Assembly: GCF_024710845.1 (NCBI RefSeq)
Contig: NZ_JANJTZ010000045.1
Span: 1 to 64,000, forward strand
Direction: 5' to 3'
DNA: 64,000 nt
Source of the DNA: Mesorhizobium sp.
Lineage (GTDB): Bacteria; Pseudomonadota; Alphaproteobacteria; Rhizobiales; Rhizobiaceae
Shown here piece after piece: positions 36,008-45,177 of this stretch (its first letter is position 1; each line of letters begins with the position of its first letter). The position numbers were made by a program, and so were the translations under genes. Below the pieces are notes generated by a model that was not told the DNA's origin, searched no databases, and worked only from the letters and a program-made list of their open reading frames with translations.

Positions 36008-36295
36008 ATGACCGGAACCACCCGCTCCAGCGCCGACCTCGATCCGCGCCGCCGCAAGGCGCTTTTCCGCTCGTGGCACCGCGGCATGCGCGAGATGGAC
36101 CTGATCCTCGGCGGGTTCGCCGACGATCATATCGGTGAGCTGACCGACGCGGACATGGACATCTACGAAGCGCTGCTCGACCAGTCCGATCCCGAACTGT
36201 TCAGATGGTTCACCGGCGAATTGCCGCTCCCCGCCGACCAGGACACGGCCGTCTTCCGAAAAATCCTCGACCATCGCCGTCACAGGCAGTTCTGA
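36008..36295 (+). CDS. sdhE: FAD assembly factor SdhE
   Basis: A 95-residue helical protein of the SdhE/Sdh5 (DUF339) family, which helps attach FAD covalently to succinate dehydrogenase flavoprotein. The RGMREMD segment is the conserved RGxxE-type motif, followed by FADDHIGELTDADM and DPELFRWFTGE. Length is normal. mfd starts 3 bp after its stop, so the two are likely co-transcribed. Divergent from recG. Confidence 0.93.
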   Translation: MTGTTRSSADLDPRRRKALFRSWHRGMREMDLILGGFADDHIGELTDADMDIYEALLDQSDPELFRWFTGELPLPADQDTAVFRKILDHRRHRQF

Positions 36296-36298
36296 CGC

Positions 36299-39200
36299 AT
36301 GAAACTGATTGATTCCTTCGGCTTCGACGGTATCGACGCCGCGAAGGCCACCATCGACGGCGTGGCGGAGGGCTTCGAGCCCTTCGCGGTGGCTCGGATT
36401 GCCGCCGAGGCGGGCAAGGACCGCCCGGTCATCTTCGTCGCGCGTGACGGCCAGCGCTTGCCTGCGATCGTCGACGCGCTTGCCTTCGCCGATCCGAAGC
36501 TGCCGGTGCTGGAACTGCCGGCATGGGACTGCCTGCCCTACGACCGCGTCTCGCCCGGCGCCGACACTGCCGCGCGTAGGCTCGACGCGCTGTCGGGCAT
36601 GATCGCGTTGCGCGACAAGCCGCATCGGGCCGTGGTCCTGACCACCGCAAACGCCATCCTGCAGCTGATTCCGCCGCCGGAGATCATCGCCGCGCAGGGG
36701 TTCTCGGCGCGGGGCGGCAGCCAGGTCAACATGAACACGCTGATCGCGCGGCTGGAGGGCTCGGGCTTCGACCGCGTCGGCACCGTGCGCGACGTCGGCG
36801 AGTTCGCCGTGCGCGGCGGCATCCTCGACCTCTATGCGCCGGGCGCGAACGAGCCGCTGCGCCTCGACTTCTTCGGCGACACGCTGGAATCGGTCCGCGC
36901 CTTCGACCCGGCGACGCAGCTCACCACCGGCTCGCGGCCGCAGGTCTCGCTGCAGCCGATGAGCGAGGTGGCGCTGACGGCGGAGACGATCAGCCGGTTC
37001 CGCCGCGGCTATATCGACACATTCGGCGCCCCGTCCCGCGACGACGCGCTCTACGCGGCGGTGAGCGAAGGCCGCCGCTTCGCCGGCATGGAGCACTGGC
37101 TGCCTCTGTTCTACGAGCGCCTCGTCACTGTGTTCGACTACCTGCCGGACGCGCCCGTCGTGTTCGATTCGCTGGCGCATGAGGCGATCGCCGAGCGGCG
37201 CACGCAGATCGAGGACCATTACGACGCGAGGCTCAGAACCGCCGAATCGAAGACGCTGGGCGAGGCCGTGCCCTACAAGCCGATCGCGCCGGACAGGATG
37301 TATCTCTCGGCCGAGACGCTGGCCAAGGCGGCCGGCGGCCGTCTCGCGGTCGACCTGACCCCTTTCGAAGTGCCGCACGTTCCAGGGCGCAGACTGATCC
37401 ATGCGCGCGCCAGGACCGGCCGCAATTTCGCACAGGAGCGCGCGGACCCCTCGCAGAATGTCTTCGACCATGCCGTCAACCACATCGCTTCGCTGCGGGC
37501 AAATGGCCGCAAGGTCGTCGTCGCCGGCTGGAGCGAGGGCTCGCTCGACCGGCTGACGCAGATCCTCGACGACCACGGTCTCGGCAACATGGAGCGGGTC
37601 GCCTCGCTGGCGGCACTCGAGGCGCTGTCGCGCGATAAGGTCGGTCTTGCCGTCCTGCCGCTCGAGCACGGGTTCGAGACGGACAAGCTCTCCGTCGTCG
37701 CCGAGCAGGACATGCTGGGCGACCGGCTCATCCGCCGCGCGCGCAAGAAGCGTGCCGCCGACTTCATCTCGGAGGCCGGATCGCTGTCGACGGGCGACAT
37801 TGTCGTCCACCAGGACCACGGCATTGGCCGCTTCATCGGTCTGAAGACGATCCAGGCGGCGGGCGCGCCGCACGACTGCCTCGAGATTCACTATGCCGGC
37901 GACGGGCGCCTGTTCCTGCCGGTCGAGAACATCGAATTGCTGTCGCGCTTCGGTTCCGACAATGCCGAGGTTGCGCTCGACAGGCTGGGCGGCGGCGCCT
38001 GGCAATCGCGCAAGGCGAAGCTGAAGAAAAAGCTGCTGGAAATGGCCGGCCAGCTGATCCGCATCGCCGCCGAGCGCAAGATGCGCGGCGCGCCGTCGCT
38101 GGTGCCCGCCGACGGGCTCTATGGCGAGTTCGCCGCGCGCTTCCCCTATGACGAGACGGACGACCAGCAGGGCGCCATCGACGCCGTGCTGGACGACCTG
38201 TCGGCCGGCCGCCCGATGGACCGGCTGATCTGCGGCGACGTCGGCTTCGGCAAGACGGAGGTGGCGCTGCGCGCGGCCTTCGTGGCGGCGATGGAAGGCT
38301 TCCAGGTGGCCGTCGTGGTGCCGACCACGCTTCTGTCGCGCCAGCACTTCAAGACCTTCTCCGAGCGCTTCAAGGGCCTGCCGGTGCGCGTGCGCCAGGC
38401 GTCGCGGCTGGTGACGGCGAAGGAACTGGCGGAGACCAAGACGGGGCTGAAGGACGGCACGGTCGACATCGTCGTCGGCACGCATGCGCTGCTCGGCTCC
38501 TCGATCACCTTCAAGCATCTCGGCCTGCTGATCGTCGACGAGGAGCAGCATTTCGGCGTCAAGCACAAGGAGCGGCTGAAGGAGCTGAAGAGCGACGTGC
38601 ATGTGCTGACGCTGTCGGCGACGCCGATCCCGCGCACGCTACAGCTGGCGCTGACGGGCGTGCGGGAACTGTCGCTGATCGCCACGCCGCCGGTCGACCG
38701 CATGGCGGTGCGCACCTTCATCTCGCCCTTCGATCCGCTGGTGATCCGCGAGACGCTGCTGCGCGAGCGCTACCGCGGCGGGCAGAGCTTCTATGTCGTG
38801 CCGCGCATCAGCGACCTGGCCGACATCCAGGAGTTTTTGAGCCAGACCGTGCCGGAACTGAAGGTCGCGACCGCCAACGGCCAGATGCCACCGGGCGAAC
38901 TGGACGACGTGATGAACGCCTTCTACGACGGGCAATACGATGTGCTGCTGTCGACCACGATCGTCGAATCCGGCCTCGACATCCCGTCGGCCAATACGCT
39001 GATCGTGCACCGCGCCGATATGCTCGGCCTAGCACAGCTCTACCAGCTGCGCGGGAGAGTCGGGCGCTCGAAGGTCCGTGCCTATGCGCTGTTCACGCTG
39101 CCGGCCAACCGCAAGCTGACCGACACCGCCGACCGGCGGCTGAAGGTGCTGCAATCGCTCGACACGCTGGGCGCCGGCTTCCAGCTCGCCAGCCATGACC

Positions 39201-39793
39201 TCGATATCCGTGGTGCGGGCAATCTGCTGGGCGAGGAACAGTCCGGCCACATCAAGGAAGTCGGCTTCGAGCTCTACCAGCAGATGCTGGAGGAGGCGGT
39301 GGCCGAGGTGAAGGGCGAGCCGGAGGCGACGGACGGCACGTGGTCGCCGCAGATCACCGTCGGCACCGCCGTGATGATCCCCGAGAGTTACGTATCCGAC
39401 CTGCAGCTGCGCCTCGGCCTCTACCGCCGCATCGCCGACCTCGAGTCGATCGAGGAGATCGACGGTTTCGGCGCCGAACTGATCGACCGCTTCGGCCCGC
39501 TGCCGGAGGAGGTGCAGCACCTGCTCAAGATCGTCTACATCAAGGCGCTGTGCCGCAAGGCCAATGTCGAGAAGCTGGACGCCGGCCCGAAGGGCATCGT
39601 CATCCAGTTCCGCGAGAAGACGTTCCCGAATCCGGTGGGGCTGGTGAAGATGATCGCGGAGCAGGGGTCGCTGGCGAAGATTCGCGGCGACCAGAGCGTG
39701 GTGTTCATCCGCGACTGGCCGACGCCGGAGAAGAGGTTGCAGGGCGCGGCGGTGGTGGTGACGCAGCTGGCGAAAATGGCGGCTGCGGGGTAG
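36299..39793 (+). CDS. mfd: transcription-repair coupling factor Mfd
   Basis: A 1164-residue translocase that displaces RNA polymerase stalled at DNA lesions and recruits UvrA. In order: UvrB-homology region (residues 1-350), RNA polymerase interaction (CarD-like) domain around SLSTGDIVVHQDHGIGRFIG, helicase motor with GDVGFGKTEVALRAAF, DEEQHFGVKHKERLKELK and RGRVGRSKVRAYALFTLP, and a C-terminal UvrA-binding autoinhibitory domain. Length matches the family. It follows sdhE by 3 bp. Confidence 0.98.
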   Translation: MKLIDSFGFDGIDAAKATIDGVAEGFEPFAVARIAAEAGKDRPVIFVARDGQRLPAIVDALAFADPKLPVLELPAWDCLPYDRVSPGADTAARRLDALSGMIALRDKPHRAVVLTTANAILQLIPPPEIIAAQGFSARGGSQVNMNTLIARLEGSGFDRVGTVRDVGEFAVRGGILDLYAPGANEPLRLDFFGDTLESVRAFDPATQLTTGSRPQVSLQPMSEVALTAETISRFRRGYIDTFGAPSRDDALYAAVSEGRRFAGMEHWLPLFYERLVTVFDYLPDAPVVFDSLAHEAIAERRTQIEDHYDARLRTAESKTLGEAVPYKPIAPDRMYLSAETLAKAAGGRLAVDLTPFEVPHVPGRRLIHARARTGRNFAQERADPSQNVFDHAVNHIASLRANGRKVVVAGWSEGSLDRLTQILDDHGLGNMERVASLAALEALSRDKVGLAVLPLEHGFETDKLSVVAEQDMLGDRLIRRARKKRAADFISEAGSLSTGDIVVHQDHGIGRFIGLKTIQAAGAPHDCLEIHYAGDGRLFLPVENIELLSRFGSDNAEVALDRLGGGAWQSRKAKLKKKLLEMAGQLIRIAAERKMRGAPSLVPADGLYGEFAARFPYDETDDQQGAIDAVLDDLSAGRPMDRLICGDVGFGKTEVALRAAFVAAMEGFQVAVVVPTTLLSRQHFKTFSERFKGLPVRVRQASRLVTAKELAETKTGLKDGTVDIVVGTHALLGSSITFKHLGLLIVDEEQHFGVKHKERLKELKSDVHVLTLSATPIPRTLQLALTGVRELSLIATPPVDRMAVRTFISPFDPLVIRETLLRERYRGGQSFYVVPRISDLADIQEFLSQTVPELKVATANGQMPPGELDDVMNAFYDGQYDVLLSTTIVESGLDIPSANTLIVHRADMLGLAQLYQLRGRVGRSKVRAYALFTLPANRKLTDTADRRLKVLQSLDTLGAGFQLASHDLDIRGAGNLLGEEQSGHIKEVGFELYQQMLEEAVAEVKGEPEATDGTWSPQITVGTAVMIPESYVSDLQLRLGLYRRIADLESIEEIDGFGAELIDRFGPLPEEVQHLLKIVYIKALCRKANVEKLDAGPKGIVIQFREKTFPNPVGLVKMIAEQGSLAKIRGDQSVVFIRDWPTPEKRLQGAAVVVTQLAKMAAAG

Positions 39794-39797
39794 GGGA

Positions 39798-40085
39798 ATG
39801 AGATTAGCACAGATTGTCGAGCAGGCTACGATTGCCACAATTCTGGTGACCGCTCTTCTCGTGCTGTCCTGTATGATCTACCTCAGGATTTGGAACAGCG
39901 AGCGAGGCAGGCATGCAATAGGCTACAATACTCGGCTCGAACTCTTGATATGGGTATCCGGGTATTTTGCCCTGAATGTGGTGTTCGAGCTGCTTGGTGC
40001 AGCGCCGAGTTATCAAAGGCTCGTGTCGATCCTCACAGCATTCGTTCTCGCTAGAATTCTCGTCGCCATAGGGCGGTTACTGTAA
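39798..40085 (+). CDS. small membrane protein, unknown function
   Basis: A 95-residue protein with about three hydrophobic helices: residues 10-30 (ATIATILVTALLVLSCMIYL), 48-66 (LELLIWVSGYFALNVVF) and 75-93 (LVSILTAFVLARILVAIG). No family is recognised. The ATG at 39798 has GGGGTAGGGGA upstream and starts 4 bp after mfd. Base composition is lower in GC than mfd, so it may have been acquired. Confidence 0.55.
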   Translation: MRLAQIVEQATIATILVTALLVLSCMIYLRIWNSERGRHAIGYNTRLELLIWVSGYFALNVVFELLGAAPSYQRLVSILTAFVLARILVAIGRLL

Positions 40086-40204
40086 CTGTCGCGACGAAAT
40101 CACATTTCGCACTTGCAACTGGCGGACGCCGGCCAAGCGGCAGCGGGGCTCGGCGGTGGACATCACGCGGCTGGCGGCAGGGAGAGGGCTACAGAACTGC
40201 GGCT

Positions 40205-40328
40205 CTCTCCCCGTTCACGGGGAGAGATGTCCGGTAGGACAGTGAGGGGCGGCCCCCAGCCTTCGCAAGCTTGCGCAATGCCCCTCATCCGCCCTTCGGG
40301 CACCTTCTCCCCGTGAACGGGGAGAAGG
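40205..40328. repeat. palindromic repeat element
   Basis: Two near-identical palindromes, CTCTCCCCGTTCACGGGGAG at 40207 and TTCTCCCCGTGAACGGGGAG at 40305, with AT-poor spacer containing GTGAGGGGCGG and CCCTCATCCGCCCTT, themselves reverse-complementary. The whole forms a long fold-back. It is a typical intergenic repeat of rhizobial genomes, here between a small membrane gene and the convergent DsbA-like gene. Confidence 0.8.
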
Positions 40329-40336
40329 AAGCGGAG

Positions 40337-41014
40337 CTACTCCGCCGCCAGCTTCCCGCTCGCCTTCATCGCCGCCACCTGCCTGATCGCATCCGCGAGC
40401 GTCTCCGGATCCTGCGCGCCCGAAATCGCGTATTTGCCTTCGAGGACGAAGAAGGGCACGCCGGTGACGCCCATGCGCTGGGCCTGTTCGATTTCGGCCA
40501 GGACAGCGTCCTTGTCGGCATCGGTGGCGAGCAGGGCGGCGACGGTCGCTTCGTCCATGCCATTCTCGCCGGCGATGCGGGCGAGTTCGGCCTTGTCACC
40601 GATATATTCGCCCTTCTCGAAATTGGCCGAGAACAGCGCCTTGGTCACCCGGTTCTGCACGCCTTCGCCGGCGGAGGCCGCCCAGCGGATGACGCGGTGG
40701 GCGTCGAGCGTGTTGGCGGCGATCCTGATGTCCTGGAAGTGGAAGTCGATGCCTTCGGCAGCACCCAGCGGCACGATGCGGTCGTGGATCTGCTTCAGCT
40801 TTTCCTCCGAGCCGAACTTGGCCAGCATATAGGCCTTGCGGTCCTTGCCCTCGGGCGGGATGGTCGGGTCGAGCTGGTAGGGCCGCCACCGGACGTCGAC
40901 GTCGATGCCGGGCAGCGCGGCGACGGCCTTTTCCAGCCGCTTCTGGCCGATATAGCACCAGGGGCAGACGACATCGGAAATGACGTCGACGCTGACCTCT
41001 TGTCTCTCGCTCAT
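40337..41014 (-). CDS. DsbA family oxidoreductase (FrnE/HCCA isomerase type)
   Basis: A 225-residue cytoplasmic thioredoxin-fold protein of the DsbA family, FrnE-like subgroup. The CxxC motif is in SDVVCPWCYIGQKRLEKAVA; the helical insertion holds RWRPYQLDPTIPPEGKDRKA and the cis-Pro region GVTGVPFFVLEGKYAISGAQ is intact. Members act as disulfide isomerases or 2-hydroxychromene-2-carboxylate isomerases. No signal peptide. The start giving MSERQEVSVDVIS is preferred. It follows the SBP gene on the same strand. Confidence 0.9.
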   Translation of the reverse strand: MSERQEVSVDVISDVVCPWCYIGQKRLEKAVAALPGIDVDVRWRPYQLDPTIPPEGKDRKAYMLAKFGSEEKLKQIHDRIVPLGAAEGIDFHFQDIRIAANTLDAHRVIRWAASAGEGVQNRVTKALFSANFEKGEYIGDKAELARIAGENGMDEATVAALLATDADKDAVLAEIEQAQRMGVTGVPFFVLEGKYAISGAQDPETLADAIRQVAAMKASGKLAAE

Positions 41015-41033
41015 CTCGGGTCCTTTCGGGGAA

Positions 41034-42830
41034 TTATTGCGGTTGGCGCCACCAGGTGGTGAGCTGGTAGCCGGTGAGCGGCGCTGTCTCGGGCCGGCCG
41101 ATATGGTTCCAGCGCGCCACCCACTGTTCCGGTTGATGATAGAGCGGAACGACCCAGGCGCCACTCAACAATACGCGATCATAGGCGCGCACCGCGTCTT
41201 CGAAGGCCGGCCGGTCGCGGGCGTTGAGCAAAGCGTCGATCATGGCGTCGACCGCCGGCTCGCCGACGCCGGCATAGTTCATCGAGCCTTGCGCGTCCTT
41301 CGAGGCGCTGCCCCAGCGGCCGACCTGCTCCACGCCGGGCGACAGCGACGACGGGTAGAAGTTGAGGATGGCGTCGAAATCCCACGAGATCAGCCGCTGC
41401 TGGTACTGGGCGTCGTCGACCGAGCGGAGGTCGAGCCGGATGCCGAGCAGCGCCAGCGTCCTTTGCCAGGCCAGCGCCACCGGCTCGCCGCCCTTGCTCT
41501 TCAACATGATCTCGAAGGCGACCGGCTCGCCGCCGGGGGTCAGCATCGCCGAGCCCTGGCGCTTGTAGCCGGCGCTGGCCAGGAGGTCGAAGGCCCGCTT
41601 GACGAAGGCGCGGTCGCGACCGGACCCGTCGGAGACGGGCGGCTTCCAGGTACCGGCCATGATCTCGGGGTCGACGGCGTCGGGGAAGGGGGCGAGCAGC
41701 GCCTTCTCCGCCTCGCTCGCGGGCTTGCCGAAGGAAGACAGCGAGGAATTGTCGTAGAAGCTCTTCGTCCGCGTGAAGGACTTGTTGAACAGGTTTTCGT
41801 TGACCCATTCGAAGTCGAGCAGGTCGGCGAGCGCGCGACGCAGCGCCTTGTCCGCCAGCAGCGGTTTGCGCGTGTTGAGGACGAAGCCGAGCATGCCCGA
41901 CGGAACGCCGCTCTTGAACGTGTCCTTGACGACCTTGCCGTCGGCGACGGCCGGAAAACCGTAGTCCTTGGCCCAGCGCCCGCTGTCCGCCTCGATATGG
42001 ACGTCGATCAGGCCCTTCTTGAACGCCTCGAACATGGCGTTCTCGTCGCGGAAATAGTTGATCCGGATCTCGTCGTAATTGTTGAAGCCACGGCGCGACG
42101 GCAGGTCCTTCGCCCAATAGTCGAGATTGCGCTTGAGCACGAGGAGTTCCCCGGGTCGCACGGTCGAGATCATATAGGGGCCGGAGCCGACCAGCGGCTT
42201 GAGCGAGGACTTCGCAAAAGTCTCGGCGTCGGTCGCGTGCTTCGGCAGGATCGGCCAGAGCGCGAGAATGAGTGGCAGTTCCCGGTCCGGCCGGACGAAA
42301 GTGAGCCGAACGCCGTTCGGCGCAACCTTTTCCATCGTCGCGATCTTCTTGACGGTGGTGGCATAGCGCGGCCAGCCCTTGTCGCGCAGCAGTTCGAGAC
42401 TGAAGATCACGTCGTCGGGCGTCACCGGCGATCCGTCGGAGAATTTGGCTCTCTCATCGAGTTGGAACTCGACGAAGGTCCGGTCGGCGTCGGTCTCGAC
42501 GGTCTTCGCCAGCAACGGGTACATCGAGAACGGCTCGTCGGCGGAGCGCTGCATCAGCGAATCGAAGACGTTGTAGCCGCGCTGCAGGTCGACGATGCCG
42601 GAGGCACCCTGTCCCTGGACGATGAACGGGTTCAGGCTGTCGAACGTGCCCTGGATCGCATAATTGATCGCCCCGCGCTTGGGGGCATCCGGGTTCGCAT
42701 AGGGGAAATGGTCGAAATCGGCCGGCAGCGCCGGCTCGCCGTGCATGGCGATGCCGTGCGAAGGCTGCGCGAAAGCTGTTCCGGCAAGCGTGAGAAAGGC
42801 CGCGACAGCGATGGAAAGTGCCCGTACCAT
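41034..42830 (-). CDS. oligopeptide-type (YejA-like) ABC transporter substrate-binding protein
   Basis: A 598-residue extracellular solute-binding protein of family 5. Signal peptide: MVRALSIAVAAFLTLAGTAF with cleavage near AFA-QP. The mature start HGIAMHGEPALPADFDHFPY, NPDAPKRGAINYAIQGTFDS resembles YejA, the microcin C/peptide binding protein. FDSLNPFIVQG and ADGSPV-type domain-I segments are present. No permease or ATPase gene is adjacent, so its transporter must be elsewhere. The start is the first ATG giving the signal peptide. Confidence 0.9.
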   Translation of the reverse strand: MVRALSIAVAAFLTLAGTAFAQPSHGIAMHGEPALPADFDHFPYANPDAPKRGAINYAIQGTFDSLNPFIVQGQGASGIVDLQRGYNVFDSLMQRSADEPFSMYPLLAKTVETDADRTFVEFQLDERAKFSDGSPVTPDDVIFSLELLRDKGWPRYATTVKKIATMEKVAPNGVRLTFVRPDRELPLILALWPILPKHATDAETFAKSSLKPLVGSGPYMISTVRPGELLVLKRNLDYWAKDLPSRRGFNNYDEIRINYFRDENAMFEAFKKGLIDVHIEADSGRWAKDYGFPAVADGKVVKDTFKSGVPSGMLGFVLNTRKPLLADKALRRALADLLDFEWVNENLFNKSFTRTKSFYDNSSLSSFGKPASEAEKALLAPFPDAVDPEIMAGTWKPPVSDGSGRDRAFVKRAFDLLASAGYKRQGSAMLTPGGEPVAFEIMLKSKGGEPVALAWQRTLALLGIRLDLRSVDDAQYQQRLISWDFDAILNFYPSSLSPGVEQVGRWGSASKDAQGSMNYAGVGEPAVDAMIDALLNARDRPAFEDAVRAYDRVLLSGAWVVPLYHQPEQWVARWNHIGRPETAPLTGYQLTTWWRQPQ

Positions 42831-43072
42831 CAGATCAATCCCTCTATCGCCCAAAGGTCCGCCGCTTCGAATCGCGGAAGCGGTCTAGCATGTGATCGCA
42901 GGCCTTCGCCAAGCTGTCCAAACCCGTCGCGCAAACGTGTTTCGCGCTGGATTCCGCCCGCCATGCGGTGTAACAGGCGCGCACAAGTCATCCTGTTGCC
43001 TCAATTGGGCAACAATGAGCTTCGCAACGCTCCGTCATTGCGGGCACGGTTTCGTCTGAGAGGAAACATTTG

Positions 43073-43708
43073 ATGAGCAGCAAAGCTACTCGCGTCTCGG
43101 TCATGGCGGTAAGCCTTCTGGGCCTCGCCGCGGCGGGCGTGCCTTCGGCCTTTGCCCAGCAGGCCAACGCCGCCGGACCGGGCGGAATGCCGCGCGGCTG
43201 GTTCAAGGTCTGCGGCAAGGAGCAGGATTTCGACATCTGCAACGTGCAGAATCAGGTGCTTGCCCAGACCGGACAGATGCTGACGGCGATCCAGCTCGCC
43301 GAGTTCAAGGGCAAGGTGAATCGCCGCGCCCTGCAGGTCTCGGTCCCCGTCGGCCGCCTGCTTCCCGCCGGCGTGACGATGCAGATCGACGGCAACAAGC
43401 CGACCAAGCTCGAATTCACCACCTGCTTCCAGGACCGCTGCGTCGCCGACGCGCCGCTCACCGACGCTGTCGTCGCGGCGCTGAAGAAGGGCACGGACCT
43501 GACGCTCACCACCTACAATTTCCAGAACCAGCCGAACCCGATCAAGGTGTCTCTCCAGGGCTTCACCGGCGCCTATGACGGCGAACCGCTGCAGCAGGGC
43601 GACATGGCCCAGCGCCAGAAGGCTGCCGAGGAGTATATCCAGCGCAACCAGGAGAAGCTCGCCGAGCAGCTCAAGGCCGCGCAGGAAAAGGCCAAGGCCG
43701 GCAACTGA
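43073..43708 (+). CDS. invasion-associated locus B (IalB) family protein
   Basis: A 211-residue exported protein with a signal peptide (MSSKATRVSVMAVSLLGLAA, cleavage near AFA-QQ). The IalB domain is clear: GWFKVCGKEQDFDICNVQNQ, VSVPVGRLLPAGV and FQDRCVADAPLTDAVVA with conserved cysteine pairs, followed by a charged C-terminal helix rich in Lys, Glu, Ala and Gln. Family members are periplasmic, first described in Bartonella invasion, and found in many Rhizobiales. A terminator-like hairpin follows. Confidence 0.92.
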   Translation: MSSKATRVSVMAVSLLGLAAAGVPSAFAQQANAAGPGGMPRGWFKVCGKEQDFDICNVQNQVLAQTGQMLTAIQLAEFKGKVNRRALQVSVPVGRLLPAGVTMQIDGNKPTKLEFTTCFQDRCVADAPLTDAVVAALKKGTDLTLTTYNFQNQPNPIKVSLQGFTGAYDGEPLQQGDMAQRQKAAEEYIQRNQEKLAEQLKAAQEKAKAGN

Positions 43709-43732
43709 GTTATCTGGGTATTCGATACGAAG

Positions 43733-43756
43733 ACGGGGCCGAAAGGCCCCGTTTTC
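43733..43756. terminator. bidirectional terminator between IalB and hspQ genes
   Basis: Perfect 8 bp arms ACGGGGCC and GGCCCCGT around GAAA, followed by TTTT. Lies between two convergent genes. Confidence 0.75.
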
Positions 43757-43781
43757 ATTTCTTCCCCGCTGTCTCAGCGTT

Positions 43782-44114
43782 TCAGTGCCGCGCGGTGCGC
43801 TTGCGCTCGTAGCGGCCGTCGGGGAGGGAATCGAACATTTCGCCCAGCTGCGCGTGGCGCACCGGCTCGCCGGTCTCGTCGGGCAGAAGGTTCTGTTCCG
43901 AGACATAGGCGACGTATTCCGTCTCGGCGTTCTCGGCCAGGAGATGGTAGAACGGCTGGTCCTTGCGCGGTCTCACCTGCGCCGGGATCGCCTCATACCA
44001 CTCCTCCGAGTTGGCGAATTCCGGGTCGACATCGAAGATGACGCCGCGGAACGGAAAGATCCGGTGCCGCACGACCTGGCCGATCTGGAATTTCGCCTGA
44101 CGGATCTGCGCCAT
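43782..44114 (-). CDS. hspQ: heat shock protein HspQ / hemimethylated DNA-binding family
   Basis: A 110-residue protein of the YccV-like/HspQ family, with RQAKFQIGQVVRHRIFPFRG, DVDPEFANSEEWYEAI and QPFYHLLAENAETEYVAYV. In E. coli HspQ binds hemimethylated DNA and modulates DnaA turnover and Lon specificity. Length is normal. The C-terminal tail (YERKRTARH) is basic. Convergent with the IalB gene. Confidence 0.93.
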   Translation of the reverse strand: MAQIRQAKFQIGQVVRHRIFPFRGVIFDVDPEFANSEEWYEAIPAQVRPRKDQPFYHLLAENAETEYVAYVSEQNLLPDETGEPVRHAQLGEMFDSLPDGRYERKRTARH

Positions 44115-44211
44115 CGCTTACCTCTTTGGTTCTATTTGGCGCAGGAACAGTTAGGATTCAATGGCGCTGGCGCTTGACGCGCCGTGACCCTGCACGATAG
44201 CGCGGACGTCC

Positions 44212-45177
44212 ATGTATGACGTCTTCGGCCTCGTCCTGCCGTTCTTCGGCCTGATCTTCCTCGGTTTCGTCGTGGCGCGGATCACGCGCCAGCCGCTCGA
44301 AGCGCTCGGATGGATGAACACGTTCATCATCTACGTGGCGCTGCCGGCGCTGTTTTTCCAGCTTCTCTCCAAGACCCCGATCGAGCGGCTGACCGAGTGG
44401 AGCTATATCTTCGGCGCGGTCGCATCGACCTACGCCGTATTCTCGCTGATGTTCGTCGGTTCGATGCTGACGAGCCGAAACATCGCCGAATCGACGATCA
44501 AGGGGCTGGCCTCAGCCTACGGGAACATCGGCTACATGGGGCCGGGCCTGGCGCTGCTCGCCTTTGGCGAGGAGGCGGCGGTGCCGGTGGCGCTCATCTT
44601 CTGCTTCGAGAACATCATCCATTTCGCGGTCGCGCCGATGATGATGGCGCTGTCAGGCGGAGAGAAACGCCCGCCGGCCGCGCTCGCCGTCGATGTCGTG
44701 AAGAAGATCGCGCTGCATCCGTTCATCATCGCTACGGCGGTGGGGGTGGTCGCGGCGGCGATCCACTTCAAGGCGCCGGTGCCTGTCGACCGCCTGCTCG
44801 AGACGCTGGCCCGCGCGGCGGCCCCTTGCGCGCTGTTCGCCATGGGCGTGACGCTGGCGCTGCGCCCGCTCAAGCGGGTGCCGAAGGAACTGGGCTTCAT
44901 CGCCGCGCTCAAGCTCGTCGTCCATCCCGTGCTCTGCTACGTGGTGCTCTCGGCCGTCGGAGACTTCGATCCGGTATGGGTCTATGCCGCCGTGCTGCTT
45001 GCCGCACTTCCCACCGCGACGAACGTCTTCGTCATCGCCCAGCAATACGGGGTGTGGGTCGAGCGCGCATCCGCCAGCATCCTTTTGACCACGCTGCTGT
45101 CGGTCGGCACCGTGACGGGGCTGCTCTACCTGATCAAGACCGGCGCGCTACCGCCGGACCTGATTCCGCCAGCCTGA
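44212..45177 (+). CDS. AEC (auxin efflux carrier) family transporter
   Basis: A 321-residue membrane transporter with about ten helices. The start MYDVFGLVLPFFGLIFLGFV, the conserved NTFIIYVALPALFFQLLSK and the central AYGNIGYMGPGLALLAFG motif place it in the AEC (Mem_trans) family, which exports organic acids, malonate or auxin-like compounds in other organisms. Substrate unknown. Its 3' end overlaps the convergent UbiH-family gene by 30 bp. Confidence 0.92.
   Translation: MYDVFGLVLPFFGLIFLGFVVARITRQPLEALGWMNTFIIYVALPALFFQLLSKTPIERLTEWSYIFGAVASTYAVFSLMFVGSMLTSRNIAESTIKGLASAYGNIGYMGPGLALLAFGEEAAVPVALIFCFENIIHFAVAPMMMALSGGEKRPPAALAVDVVKKIALHPFIIATAVGVVAAAIHFKAPVPVDRLLETLARAAAPCALFAMGVTLALRPLKRVPKELGFIAALKLVVHPVLCYVVLSAVGDFDPVWVYAAVLLAALPTATNVFVIAQQYGVWVERASASILLTTLLSVGTVTGLLYLIKTGALPPDLIPPA

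Noticed and set aside
33809-38602. 1597-codon open frame on the minus strand through recG and beyond
   Set aside because: Only the recG part has family motifs. The rest is antisense to sdhE and mfd, whose plus-strand product has full helicase motifs.
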